A stretch of DNA of 64,000 nt from Zoogloeaceae bacterium G21618-S1 (GTDB lineage Bacteria > Pseudomonadota > Gammaproteobacteria > Burkholderiales > Rhodocyclaceae): positions 223,225 through 287,224 of the forward strand of contig JAPWHF010000008.1 of NCBI GenBank assembly GCA_027214125.1, read 5' to 3'. The notes beneath the pieces are model-generated. The model saw nothing but the letters and a program-made list of their open reading frames with translations. It was not told the DNA's origin and did not search any database. Position 1 is the stretch's first letter; each line of letters opens with the position of its first letter. A program made the translations under genes and the position numbers. Positions 30,333 through 39,420 of the stretch are shown in pieces.

Positions 30333-30911
30333 ATGACTCACATGCAGTCACTTATTGCGTCGTTTGTACTTGCGTTGTTGGTTACCGCATGCGCTGGCGT
30401 GCCTGTCACAGAAGTTCGAAATTCGTTGGCGTCTGCGAAACCATGCTGTAACAGCTATGACCAGCTTCAGTTCAAGCCGCTGCAGCCGGGAGAAAGAACA
30501 AAAATTGAGCTTTCCACGTCGTCGCCTGTATTTATCTTGTCGGTAGGGTCAGCCTATGTTGAAGCTCTTTCTCTACCGCCAAGTGTTAGTTTTCTAGCCG
30601 TTCAAGCCCTCCACACTGGGTACTTGCCAAAGGCGACATATCCCGACCCCATATTCATCTTCCTTGACGCAGCGAAGCAACCGATTGCCGAGGAAATGGA
30701 TCTCCCAATTCAGTGGAACCGACATCAAGTCTTCCCGGGCTTGTACGAGTATTTCTACGGCACCCGCATAGCAGTCCCGGCGGCGGCACGCTATGTTGTG
30801 GTTGCCGCACATCCCAATTCCAGTCGCGTGCAAGTGGCCATTGCTGAGCTTGGCAATCGCTGGCCTGTGCATCCTGCACCCGTCGGCACAGTCGCTCTGA
30901 TTCCCCAATGA
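30333..30911 (+). CDS. MalM-like lipoprotein in an integron cassette
   Basis: 192 residues. Lipoprotein signal peptide with lipobox LVTAC at about residues 16-20. The next part, AKPCCNSYDQLQFKPLQPGE, and SPVFILSVGSAYVEALSLPP follow the MalM (maltose operon periplasmic protein) family pattern, whose biochemical role is unclear. GGAG at 30321-30324 before the ATG. Left cassette core GTTGGGC at 30296 and the GCCCAAC just after the stop codon are complementary, so the gene is a cassette. No maltose genes are nearby. Confidence 0.75.
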   Translation: MTHMQSLIASFVLALLVTACAGVPVTEVRNSLASAKPCCNSYDQLQFKPLQPGERTKIELSTSSPVFILSVGSAYVEALSLPPSVSFLAVQALHTGYLPKATYPDPIFIFLDAAKQPIAEEMDLPIQWNRHQVFPGLYEYFYGTRIAVPAAARYVVVAAHPNSSRVQVAIAELGNRWPVHPAPVGTVALIPQ

Positions 30912-30914
30912 GAG

Positions 30915-31000
30915 GCCCAACCCTGCTGTCGCCCCCGTTCGCTTCGCTCTCTGGACGCTGCGCGATGAACCCGCGCAGCGTCGGTCACCTTTGGCGACGG
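30915..31000 (+). other. truncated attC site, relic cluster site 2
   Basis: Starts with an intact core GCCCAAC (30915-30921). It contains CTGGACGCTGCGCGAT and GCGCAGCG, identical to parts of the attC at 61665-61751, but no GTTRRRY core is found at the right end: the sequence dissolves into GGGTCAGGTCT repeats. Confidence 0.65.
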
Positions 31001-31031
31001 GTCAGGTCTCAATACTGTTCGCTTAGGAAAC

Positions 31032-31127
31032 GGGGTCAGGTCTTGAAATACGACATCCCAATCTGCGCAGTAGATCAGTTTGACCAGTGGTTCGAGTACG
31101 GAAATGTTGGATTTAAAGACTGACCCC
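31032..31127. mobile_element. small non-autonomous RAYT-type element
   Basis: 96 bp bounded by GGGGTCAGGTCT (from 31032) and its near-complement AGACTGACCCC (31117-31127), with no coding capacity. Ends match those of the RAYT unit at 28971-29898, so that transposase could have mobilised it. A further GGGTCAGGTCT lies at about 31000. Confidence 0.6.
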
Positions 31128-31236
31128 AATGCCGAAGGCTTTCCGTCCGACCGGCGCCCCCGTTTCGGCGACACTGATCAGCTCCCTCGCCGCTATACAA
31201 CCCGATTGGCGGCGTTCGACATCACAGGAGAGAAAC

Positions 31237-31605
31237 TTGGCGAATCTCAAGGTCTCTGAAATCAAGGCTTTCGTTCCGTCGAAGGACTTCGAGGTTTCCA
31301 AGCAGTTCTACAAGGATCTCGGATTCACCATGGCGTCGGAAGGCGGCGGCATTGCCTACTTTCATTTTGGGCATGTCAGCTTCTTGCTCCAGGACTTCTG
31401 CGCAGAGGCGCTTGCGGAGAACTTCATGATGCATATCCTCGTCGAGGATGTGGACGCGTGGTGGAATCATGTCCACGAGAGTGGCGTGCTTTCAAAGTAC
31501 GGGGTCAGCGTCACCGACCTGGCTGAGCAGCCCTGGAAAATGCGGGATTTTTGCCTGTTTGACCCATCGGGCGTTCTTTGGCGAATTGGCCAGAATACAG
31601 ACTAG
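31237..31605 (+). CDS. VOC (glyoxalase/bleomycin-resistance) family protein
   Basis: 122 residues with the vicinal-oxygen-chelate fold pattern: KAFVPSKDFEVSKQFYKDLG, FMMHILVEDVDAWW and RDFCLFDPSGVLWRIGQNTD. Starts with TTG at 31237, which has AGGAG at 31226-31230; no ATG fits better. Substrate unknown. VOC genes are frequent in cassettes, but I see no attC after this one. Confidence 0.82.
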   Translation: MANLKVSEIKAFVPSKDFEVSKQFYKDLGFTMASEGGGIAYFHFGHVSFLLQDFCAEALAENFMMHILVEDVDAWWNHVHESGVLSKYGVSVTDLAEQPWKMRDFCLFDPSGVLWRIGQNTD

Positions 31606-31713
31606 TCGCGGAGCGACGCTGGCGCAGGACGCGTCAGCAAAGCGCTTCCGCCAAGCGGCGGCACTTCTATCACCTCAAGCTGCGGAATGCGCTTCGCGCT
31701 TCTGCCCTGCACA

Positions 31714-31748
31714 GCCCCCTGCCGACTCTGGGTCGGCAGGGGGTTTTT
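31714..31748 (+). terminator. rho-independent terminator
   Basis: CCCCCTGCCGAC / GTCGGCAGGGGG stem with loop TCTGG and TTTTTCTT tail. Ends transcription about 110 bp after the VOC gene. The rest of 31606-31911 shows no gene. Confidence 0.85.
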
Positions 31749-31911
31749 CTTTCGGGCGCCGGGCGATGAACGCTCGATGAACGCGGACTTCAGACGCTGT
31801 TCAAGTCCACCCGACGAGAATGCATTCACGGCTGGCGCATCGGCATCACGGATCGCCAGGCAGGCACCACGTCATCACGACAATGCGCGCATCGCGCCAA
31901 AGGAGCTCATC

Positions 31912-32049
31912 ATGAAATTCCGCCAGACTGCATTTTCCCGCGAACTTCTCGCCGTCGTCACCGGCACCATGCTGGCCGTGGCCACGGTCGCCTTCTTTAC
32001 CCTGCCCTACAGCATCGCACCGAGCATCGTGCTGCAACACCTGACCTGA
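31912..32049 (+). CDS. small single-pass membrane protein
   Basis: 45 residues: MKFRQTAFSRELLAVVTGTM then a hydrophobic helix to about residue 40. AAAGGAG at 31899-31905 is a strong ribosome-binding site, so I consider this a real small gene. Function unknown. Confidence 0.65.
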   Translation: MKFRQTAFSRELLAVVTGTMLAVATVAFFTLPYSIAPSIVLQHLT

Positions 32050-32207
32050 CCGCAGGTGTGCCGCTGCAGCCGTGTCCGCTGGCCATTGCGGCGCGCGTCT
32101 GGTGGACGGACAAGGACCGCGCGCGGCATTCCCGCGACAAGAGCTCAAACGGTATCAGCGTTGCTGGCGTCAGTTCGATCTACGCCCAGGGTTCCGGGGT
32201 TTCTCAT

Positions 32208-32414
32208 CTAGTCGAGCCGGAACCCGACCTTCAGCTTGACCTGAAAATGCGCAATCTTGCCGTCCACAATGTGGCCACGCGACTCGATGACTTCGAACCA
32301 ATCGAGATGATCGACGGTTTCAGCTGCGCGGGCGATGGCATTGCGAATGGCGTCGTCAGTGCTGGTCGCGGACGAGCCGGCCAGCTCGATGATCTTGTAA
32401 ACATGCGCGCTCAT
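32208..32414 (-). CDS. dodecin
   Basis: 68 residues: VYKIIELAGSSATSTDDAI, NAIARAAETVDHLDWFEV and FQVKLKVGFRLD match the dodecin family, a dodecameric flavin-binding storage protein. The tryptophan that stacks on flavin is present (LDWFEV). Ribosome-binding site GGAGACC before the ATG. Confidence 0.93.
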   Translation of the reverse strand: MSAHVYKIIELAGSSATSTDDAIRNAIARAAETVDHLDWFEVIESRGHIVDGKIAHFQVKLKVGFRLD

Positions 32415-32640
32415 GGCGGTCTCCTGGGTCGTGGGTGTGTCTGACCCCAGTATAGGTAGCCATGCCGGGGGTTGCCGTACGGCGCCGATATTGCACCCGA
32501 CTGCGGCACTTTGGCGAAAATCGGCTGTCTTTCATTGAGCCACGCGCTAGCATCCGGGCCGGATCGACATCCCAACCGCGCCGCGCACAACAAAAACAGA
32601 TAACGCGCGCAATGCTGCCCGCGCCCTTCAAGGAAGCACC

Positions 32641-33255
32641 ATGCTGGAAAAACTCGGCCAGGATGCACTCATCATCTGGGCCACCATCGACCCGATCGGC
32701 ACGATGGCGCTATTTACCGGCCTCACCGCGCACCTGTCGGCCGAGAACCGTCGGCGAACCGCGTACAAGACCGTGCTCTACGCGGGCGCAGTGCTGCTCG
32801 GCTCCATTGTCATCGGACAGCTGATTCTCAACGCCATGGGCATCCGTCTCGCGTCCTTCCAGCTCGGCGGCGGCATCATCCTGTTTCTCTTTGGCCTGAA
32901 GATGATCTTCGGCGCCGACACGCCCTCGCCGCGGCAAGAGCCCGAGCACGACATCGCCGTATTCCCCCTGGCCATTCCGGCCACCGCCACGCCTGGCGCG
33001 ATCCTCGCGGTCATTCTTCTGACGGACAACCATGTCCACCCGATCCCGGTGCAGATCGGCACGGCGCTGGTCACCATCGCCATCCTCGGAGTCACCTTGC
33101 TCTTGCTGCTGATGTCGACCCGGATCATCAAGGTCATCGGCGTGAGTGGCGCCTCGATCCTGACCCGCGTGATGGGCATGATCCTCGCCGCCTTCTCAGT
33201 CGAACTCGCCATGAACGCGCTCGGCATCGGCCAATGGATCTCGCCGCCTCAGTAA
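32641..33255 (+). CDS. MarC/YchE-family integral membrane protein
   Basis: 204 residues, about six membrane helices. Family motifs: FIWATIDPIGTMALF-like N-terminus (IIWATIDPIGTMALFTGLTA), LGGGIILFLFGLKMIFG, FPLAIPATATPGAILAVI and TRVMGMILAAFSVE. Function not established; MarC itself is not required for multidrug resistance. Confidence 0.9.
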   Translation: MLEKLGQDALIIWATIDPIGTMALFTGLTAHLSAENRRRTAYKTVLYAGAVLLGSIVIGQLILNAMGIRLASFQLGGGIILFLFGLKMIFGADTPSPRQEPEHDIAVFPLAIPATATPGAILAVILLTDNHVHPIPVQIGTALVTIAILGVTLLLLLMSTRIIKVIGVSGASILTRVMGMILAAFSVELAMNALGIGQWISPPQ

Positions 33256-33298
33256 GCGCATTGCCCCAACAAACCGCCAGCCACACAAGGAAGAGCCC

Positions 33299-33943
33299 AT
33301 GCCAAGCGCGTCAACATTCTGGGACCGGATTGCCGAACGCTACGCCAGACAGCCGATCGTTGACGAAGCGGCGTATCAAAAAAAACTGCAGCTCACCCGC
33401 GAGCATTTCACGCCCGACATGCACGTGCTCGAATTCGGCTGCGGCACCGGATCGACCGCGCTGGCCCATGCGCCGTATGTCGCGCATATCCACGCCATCG
33501 ACATCTCACCAAAGATGCTCGACATCGCCCGGCAAAAAGCGGCCGCGGCTCACATCGACAATGTCACCTTCGAACTCGCAAACATCGACACGCTGGACGA
33601 GACCGGTCCGCGCTTCGACGCTGTCATGGGACACAGCATTCTGCATTTGCTCGACAACAAGGATGCGGCCATCGCCAAGGTCTACCGCCTACTCACACCG
33701 GGCGGCGTGTTTGTCAGCAGCACCATGTGCCTGGGCGACTCGCTCAAAATGCGGGTCATCAAAGCCTTCGTGTCTGTCGGCGCCGTCTTTGGCCTCCTGC
33801 CCCGGCTGCGCGCATTCACCCAAAAGGCGCTACTCGACAGCTTTCGCAAGGCCGGATTTGACATCGCACATCACTGGCAGCCCAAGGCCAACCGCGGCGT
33901 ATTCATCATCGCCAGAAAGCCCGCCGAAACCGCACACCCCTGA
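33299..33943 (+). CDS. class I SAM-dependent methyltransferase
   Basis: 214 residues. Motif I HVLEFGCGTGSTALAHA, post-I acidic loop AIDISPKMLDIARQKA, and the post-motif III segment LTPGGVFVSSTMCLGD. Substrate cannot be inferred. AAGGAAGAG before the ATG, close behind the MarC gene. Confidence 0.88.
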   Translation: MPSASTFWDRIAERYARQPIVDEAAYQKKLQLTREHFTPDMHVLEFGCGTGSTALAHAPYVAHIHAIDISPKMLDIARQKAAAAHIDNVTFELANIDTLDETGPRFDAVMGHSILHLLDNKDAAIAKVYRLLTPGGVFVSSTMCLGDSLKMRVIKAFVSVGAVFGLLPRLRAFTQKALLDSFRKAGFDIAHHWQPKANRGVFIIARKPAETAHP

Positions 33944-34031
33944 CGCCTGACCGGGATACGCAAGCGCCGCAGGGTTCCTGGCCTACAATGACGGCACACC
34001 GTTTCCTCCGCCCTCACAGAACTCCCACCGC

Positions 34032-34871
34032 ATGCGTATCACCGCCTTCGACCGCCTTGCCTGCCCCCTGGACGGCGCCCCTTTGCAGCGCGACGGCGCC
34101 GCATGGCGCTGCGCCGACGGGCATAGTTTCGACATCGCCAGCCAGGGCTATGTCCATCTGTTGCCGGTGCAGCAAAAGCGCTCGCGCGACCCCGGCGACA
34201 GCAAAGCCATGGTGGCCGCCCGGCGCCGCTTCCTGAATGCCGGCCACTATCAGCCAATCGCCGAAGCGGTGAGCCGGGCGACACTGCTCGACCTGCCCGC
34301 CGAAGGCGCAAGCTGCCTGGATGCAGGCTGCGGCGAAGGCTACTACCTGCGCCAGCTTGCCGCCGCGGCGAACGACGAGCACACACTGTCCGTTCTCGGG
34401 CTCGACATCTCGAAATGGGCCACCCTCTCGGCCGCCAGGCAGGATGCATGCCCCGCCTGGGTAGTCGGCAGCAACGCGAAGCTGCCGGTCTTGTCGGCCA
34501 CTCTAGACCGGGTGCTGTGCCTGTTCGGCTTTCCGATGTATGCCGAGTTTGCCCGCGTGCTCAAACCAGGCGGCGTGCTGTTGCAAGTCGACGCCGGCCC
34601 CGAGCATCTGCGTGAACTGCGCGAAATCATCTACCCGAGCCTGAAGCCTGAGCGTGCCAGCGAGGCGCCAGCGCCGGACGGTTTTACCGCCCTGCCCACC
34701 GAGACCGTCCGTTTTCCGCTGAGCATTTCAGGCGCCGATGCAATCGCCGATCTGCTGGTGATGACGCCGCATTTCTACCGTGCAAACGCCGAAGGCCGCA
34801 CAAAAGCAGCGGCCCTCACGGCGCTCGATGTCACGGTAGACGTTCGATTGACTCGCTACCTGCGCGACTAG
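34032..34871 (+). CDS. RlmA-like 23S rRNA (guanine-N1) methyltransferase
   Basis: 279 residues. N-terminal zinc-ribbon region followed by GYVHLLPVQQKRSRDPGDSK and ARRRFLNAGHYQPIAEA, the RlmA signature, then SAM motif I CLDAGCGEGYYLRQLA and LDISKWA. RlmA methylates G745 of 23S rRNA. Of the four zinc ligands (C-C-C-H in E. coli), C11, C27 and H31 are present but the second cysteine is aspartate (CPLD). Confidence 0.88.
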   Translation: MRITAFDRLACPLDGAPLQRDGAAWRCADGHSFDIASQGYVHLLPVQQKRSRDPGDSKAMVAARRRFLNAGHYQPIAEAVSRATLLDLPAEGASCLDAGCGEGYYLRQLAAAANDEHTLSVLGLDISKWATLSAARQDACPAWVVGSNAKLPVLSATLDRVLCLFGFPMYAEFARVLKPGGVLLQVDAGPEHLRELREIIYPSLKPERASEAPAPDGFTALPTETVRFPLSISGADAIADLLVMTPHFYRANAEGRTKAAALTALDVTVDVRLTRYLRD

Positions 34872-34891
34872 ACCGCACGCCCGCCGCACCG

Positions 34892-37800
34892 CTATTTGAG
34901 CGAAAACACCACCCGACTGCTCGGCCCGGCGTCCTTGTCCTGCGCTTTCCGGGCCGACGGCGTGACCATGAAAACCCGCTCGGCGCTGATCTTGCCTACC
35001 CCCACCAGCCAATCACGCACCGCCTGCGCACGCGCCTTGCCGAGGGCGGCCAGGTCGGCCTCACTCACCGGCGCGTTCTTGAGCATCAGCGCACGCATCT
35101 GATCGGCCGGAATCGATTTGGTCAGGCCGACGAAGTTGCGCGGTTTGCCTTCGAAGTCAGCCTCATCGTAGGCCTCGGTGAGCAGTTCTTCGCGACGATC
35201 GGCAGGGATCTCGATGTCCTCCAACGCAGGCGGCGTCTTGCCGGCATCGAGCAAGGCCTCGCGTTGGCGGTCGCGCATCCGGTTGAGGATCCACTGCTCG
35301 CGCAGGCCCGGCTCGTCGCGGGCGGGGTCGACCTGACCGGTCAGCTCAATCTTGAGCGCGGGGCGCTCGGTAAGCGCCTTGGCGAGCGATTCGAGCTTCT
35401 TGGTGGTCTCGGCCGACAGGCGATGCGTGCCAGGCGCAAACTCCGCATAGGCCAGATCTTCGCCGCCACCAAACACCGATCCGAGCAAGGCAAAGGGTGA
35501 GGTCACCGCCTTGACGATGAGGTTGAAAAACGCCCGCCACACCAACCCGGCCACACTGAACTGCGGATCGTCGAGCGTACCGCTGACCGGAATCGACAGG
35601 TCGATCTCGCCCTTGCTGTTTTTCAGCAAGGCCACCGCCAGATGCACCGGCAGGCTGACCGCGTCGGGGCTGTCAACCGCATCGCCAAAGGTCAGCTGAT
35701 CGAGCAGGATCTTGTTCTCGGCGGTGAGCTTGCGGTCGGTGATTTGATAAGTCAGATCGGCTGACAGCTTGCCCTTGGCGATGCCGTAACCGACATATTT
35801 GCCCGAGTAGGGCGACACCGTGGGCAGTTCGAAACCACGCATGGTGGCAACGATGTCGAGGTAGCGGTCTTCACGCAAGGGGTTGAGCTGGCCGGTGATG
35901 GTGACCGGCGCGGCATGGTCGATGGCAGCGGTGAGCGACAGCGTGGCCACGCTGGTCGGGGCGGACGACAGGCCTTCGAGCGTGCCGGCCACCTCGGTCA
36001 GATTGGCGTCGTAATTGGGCCGCACGAAACGATCGGCAAAGGCGACATTGCCCTTCTCAAGCACGATCCGGTCGATGCGGATCGGCGGCAGCGCCGGCGA
36101 TGGTGGCGCGACCGTGGCCGTCGCGACCGGCTCGGCCGCAGCCGCCGACGAGGCCCCGCCGTCAAACTCGCCCGGCGTCACCGACGATGAGCTGACCGCG
36201 GATGGCGTCGCGGCCTTGGCTGCAGCCTGTTCCGCGGCCGCCTGCTTGCTGTCTTTTTCGGCCGCGGTCATTTCCCGGAAGTTCAAGCGCCCCTCGGCGC
36301 TGAGTACCAGCCGCGAGAAAAAATCGCTCAGCGTGATCTCGGTCGCCGACAGCGACAGCGGATCGGTGCGCACATCGAGCCCGTCGACCGCCAGCCGCTT
36401 CCAGGTGAGCACATCGGTGTTGGCACGGGTATCGACCGCGATCAGGTCGGTGATGGCGGCATCGCCCCGGAAGCGCACCGGTGGCGCGCTCTGGCCCGAC
36501 GCCGCCCCCACGCTGAGCTGCCCGCCCAGCGACAGATTGGCCGAACGCAGGCTCGCCTCGATGCCTTCGGTCGCATAGGCCTCGAAGGCGCGCAGCGGCA
36601 AGTGCTTGACGTCCAGGCGCATGTCCACCGCCAGCGAGGCGAGGTCGACCTTGCCCTTGGCCGCGACATAGCCGCCTTTGTTGACCACCGCGCTGAGCGT
36701 GAGCGGCACCGGCTGGCTCAGATCGGACCCCAGTGCACCCACCGACAACTCGGTGCGCTCGATGTCGACCACCACCGGCGTCCGCACGGCGCGGTCTTCA
36801 AAACGGACATCCCAGCCACTGAGATCGGTTTGCGCGAGACGCACTTTCCAGGCCGGTTCGGCAGGCGTTGTCGCCTCTGGCTCGGCCGACGGCGCCACGA
36901 TCTGGGCAAGGTCGATGCTGCCATCGCGCGCGCGGCGCAGGCTCACATTGCCGCCCGTGCTGCCGATCCGCGCGACGGTCACATTGCGCGCTGCCGTATC
37001 CAGTGCAACGCCCGAGACCTTCAGCGACGCAACCTGGACCGAGGGCTTCTTTTGCGCATCGAGCTGCAGCGCCAGCTTGGCCAGATCGAGCTGCCCCTTC
37101 GCCACGCGAAGCCCGGCCGCGTCGAATTCGTAGGGCAGGCTGACGCCCACCGTGCCCCCCGTGAGCTTCGCGCCGACCAGCTGGTTCGCGTAGTACGGCG
37201 CGTAATGCGTCAGTGGCAGGCCGCTGAGCGTCAGCGTGCCCGAGGCACGCACTGGCGCAATGGCCAGCTGCCCCTCATGCGCAATCTGCTCGCCGGACTC
37301 ACTGCGCGCCGCAACGGTCAGTTGAGCGTTCTGCCTGCCATCGGTGACAAAACCGCTGAGGCCTACGTCGATATCCTTGAGCGTGGTCTCGAAGGGCCCG
37401 GCCGGCGCGGCCGCGTCACTGAAATGAAACTGAGCACCGCTCACCTGAAACTGTTCGACCGCCACACGGAACGCCGTCTCCGGTGTCTGGGTCTCCGGTG
37501 TCTGGGTCTCCGGTGTCCGGGTCTCCGGTGTCCGGGCCTCCGATGCGGCCGGCATCAGTTGCAATACATCGAGCGAGCCATCGGCCAGCCGACGCAGATG
37601 AATGACCGGCTGATCGACCTGGATGCGATCAATTTTCAGCGAACGGCCGAACACATCGAATTGGCTAATCGCTACGTCAACTTTCGGCAGGGTGATGACC
37701 GGGCGATCATCCCGATGCTGAACCTCGAGCGCCGCGAGCGTCGCCGTGCCGGCCAGCGTCAAGCGCGGCCCCTGCCCCTTGGGCTCCGAAAACGCCAGCT

Positions 37801-38593
37801 CAAGCTGCGTGCTGAGCGCACCAGACAACAACTTGAAAGCCGGCTCGAAGGGCAGGTAGGCCATGTAGGGCGTGATTTCGAGCGCATCGAGTTCGATGTC
37901 GAACACCGTCTCGAGGTCCTCGCCGAAGGGGCGGGTGTGGCCATCAAGCCGGAAGGCCGTGTCATCGACCTGCGCCGACAGCGCCGGCTGCACATAGCGT
38001 TCGACCTCGGCCGGGAAGCCCGAGATAAACGGCACGCCAACCGTCAGCTCGCGCACCGTGTGCTTGACACCCACGAGACGGTCTTCAATATCCAGCGAGC
38101 CGCCGGATATCTCAATATTGTTGATCGAGAACCGGGCCGAGCGCTTCGCCTCGTCAGCCGGTGACGACGCCGACTGCGCAAAGCGCGCAATCACGTCCGA
38201 CCAGTTGTGCTGCGTTTCATCCACGCGCACCAGGCGCAGCGACGGCGCATCAATACTCAGCCGCGAAAACACCAGCCCCCAGTACGCCAGCGACCGCCAT
38301 TGCAGATCGGTGTCGATCCGGCCGATACGCGCGGCGTCGGGCGTGCCATCCGCCTCGGCCACCGCCAGACCCGACAGCGACAGACTCAAGCTGAACGGAT
38401 TGAAACGCATCTCGTCGAGCGTGACCTGCCGCCCAAGTTGCTCGCTGGCCAGCTTCGGCAATTGCCATTTGACCAACGCCGGCAGCCCGAAAAAACCCGC
38501 CAGCGCATACACCGCCAAGGCGATGACAATACGCAACGCCCAAAGCTGGATGCGGGACTTCCGGTTCGTCGTCGGTGCCTCAGACTCGCTCAT
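34892..38593 (-). CDS. giant AsmA-like / DUF748 membrane-anchored protein
   Basis: 1233 residues. One N-terminal membrane anchor (ALRIVIALAVYALAGFFGLP) followed by a long periplasmic beta-rich DUF748 region of the AsmA/TamB-like class, involved in outer-membrane lipid transport or biogenesis. Late in the protein, YAEFAPGTHRLSAETTKKLE followed by LAKALTERP is OmpA/PAL-like. A short tandem repeat of TPETR/TPETQ units (about residues 353-372) forms a linker. Monocistronic and convergent with the rlmA-like gene. Confidence 0.88.
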   Translation of the reverse strand: MSESEAPTTNRKSRIQLWALRIVIALAVYALAGFFGLPALVKWQLPKLASEQLGRQVTLDEMRFNPFSLSLSLSGLAVAEADGTPDAARIGRIDTDLQWRSLAYWGLVFSRLSIDAPSLRLVRVDETQHNWSDVIARFAQSASSPADEAKRSARFSINNIEISGGSLDIEDRLVGVKHTVRELTVGVPFISGFPAEVERYVQPALSAQVDDTAFRLDGHTRPFGEDLETVFDIELDALEITPYMAYLPFEPAFKLLSGALSTQLELAFSEPKGQGPRLTLAGTATLAALEVQHRDDRPVITLPKVDVAISQFDVFGRSLKIDRIQVDQPVIHLRRLADGSLDVLQLMPAASEARTPETRTPETQTPETQTPETAFRVAVEQFQVSGAQFHFSDAAAPAGPFETTLKDIDVGLSGFVTDGRQNAQLTVAARSESGEQIAHEGQLAIAPVRASGTLTLSGLPLTHYAPYYANQLVGAKLTGGTVGVSLPYEFDAAGLRVAKGQLDLAKLALQLDAQKKPSVQVASLKVSGVALDTAARNVTVARIGSTGGNVSLRRARDGSIDLAQIVAPSAEPEATTPAEPAWKVRLAQTDLSGWDVRFEDRAVRTPVVVDIERTELSVGALGSDLSQPVPLTLSAVVNKGGYVAAKGKVDLASLAVDMRLDVKHLPLRAFEAYATEGIEASLRSANLSLGGQLSVGAASGQSAPPVRFRGDAAITDLIAVDTRANTDVLTWKRLAVDGLDVRTDPLSLSATEITLSDFFSRLVLSAEGRLNFREMTAAEKDSKQAAAEQAAAKAATPSAVSSSSVTPGEFDGGASSAAAAEPVATATVAPPSPALPPIRIDRIVLEKGNVAFADRFVRPNYDANLTEVAGTLEGLSSAPTSVATLSLTAAIDHAAPVTITGQLNPLREDRYLDIVATMRGFELPTVSPYSGKYVGYGIAKGKLSADLTYQITDRKLTAENKILLDQLTFGDAVDSPDAVSLPVHLAVALLKNSKGEIDLSIPVSGTLDDPQFSVAGLVWRAFFNLIVKAVTSPFALLGSVFGGGEDLAYAEFAPGTHRLSAETTKKLESLAKALTERPALKIELTGQVDPARDEPGLREQWILNRMRDRQREALLDAGKTPPALEDIEIPADRREELLTEAYDEADFEGKPRNFVGLTKSIPADQMRALMLKNAPVSEADLAALGKARAQAVRDWLVGVGKISAERVFMVTPSARKAQDKDAGPSSRVVFSLK

Positions 38594-38806
38594 GCGCGCC
38601 CTCCTCGATCAACAACCAGCTTACCAGCGCTTGCCGCGCCCGCGCACGCGTCGATGATTGCAATACGTGTCGGCTGCGTCAGGCCGGTGGCCGGCAAAGT
38701 CGCCTCGAAAACCATCCCACCCGTGTCCTTGCGCCGCAGCGGTTGCTACATTCATCTGCACTGCGGCGGGTAGAATGACCCACTTACCAATGGTTTGGGC
38801 ATTCTC

Positions 38807-39193
38807 ATGAGCGCTGAAGTTGATTACACAAACAACCCGTTGCACGGCGTTGGTTTAAAACAATTGCTGACCGAAATCGTCGACCACTACGGTTTTGAAC
38901 TTCTCTATGCCTATTTGAATATCAATTGCTTCAACAAGAATCCCGGCATTGATTCCAGTGTGAAATTTCTCAAGAAAACGGACTGGGCGCGCGAGAAAGT
39001 CGAGGCCTTCTATTTATATCAATTCAAGAGCCTGCCCCGCGCCTCTGACGCGCAGTTTGAATTACCCCCCAGAGAGCGCGTGATTCCACTGGACCAAACC
39101 CCCGGCGAGCCCGCTGAATTGAGCTTTGAAGACGCCGAGCGCCTGGCCGAGAAGCGCGCCAGGAAAGCGGCCTTGCGAAACGATCGCTTCTGA
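38807..39193 (+). CDS. VF530-family DNA-binding protein
   Basis: 128 residues. The block [54 protein letters not shown] is the VF530 (DUF2132) signature, a small helical DNA-binding fold. The C-terminal extension is charged. ATG at 38807; ribosome-binding site is weak. Confidence 0.88.
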   Translation: MSAEVDYTNNPLHGVGLKQLLTEIVDHYGFELLYAYLNINCFNKNPGIDSSVKFLKKTDWAREKVEAFYLYQFKSLPRASDAQFELPPRERVIPLDQTPGEPAELSFEDAERLAEKRARKAALRNDRF

Positions 39194-39220
39194 TTCAAAC
39201 CGGATGGACGCTCACGGCGC

Positions 39221-39311
39221 ATGTCGCTTGGGCGAAGGACGAAAGCCCAACACTCGGCGCGCAATGTTTGCTCCGCTGATGTTGGGCTTCGCTGCGCTCA
39301 AACCAACCTAG
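39221..39311. repeat. dispersed palindromic repeat, diverged copy
   Basis: Right arm GTTGGGCTTCGCTGCGCTCA-AACCAACCTAG matches the 19835 and 25365 copies; left arm is degenerate (GCGAAGGACGAAAGCCCAAC). It fills the VF530-esterase gap. Confidence 0.7.
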
Positions 39312-39420
39312 ATGGTATCGCCGTGCGTTTCCAGGAGGCCGGCTTGGGCCAAATCCCGCCGCCCGTTCGCCTCGGCACTCGATTCACGTGCCGCTCAAGC
39401 CGGTGACACCTCGCCCGGCG

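Noticed and set aside
31237..31605. VOC gene considered as a third relic cassette
   Set aside because: VOC genes are common in cassettes, but no GTTRRRY core precedes it and no attC follows; a normal terminator does.
36602..38164. 520-codon plus-strand frame opposite the DUF748 gene
   Set aside because: Antisense shadow rich in Arg and His; no start signal or domain.
39250..39293. GCCCAAC...GTTGGGC pair resembling attC cores
   Set aside because: The cores belong to the dispersed palindromic repeat (right arm GTTGGGCTTCGCTGCGCTCA), present in several operons without cassettes. The same applies to the copies at 19835 and 25365.
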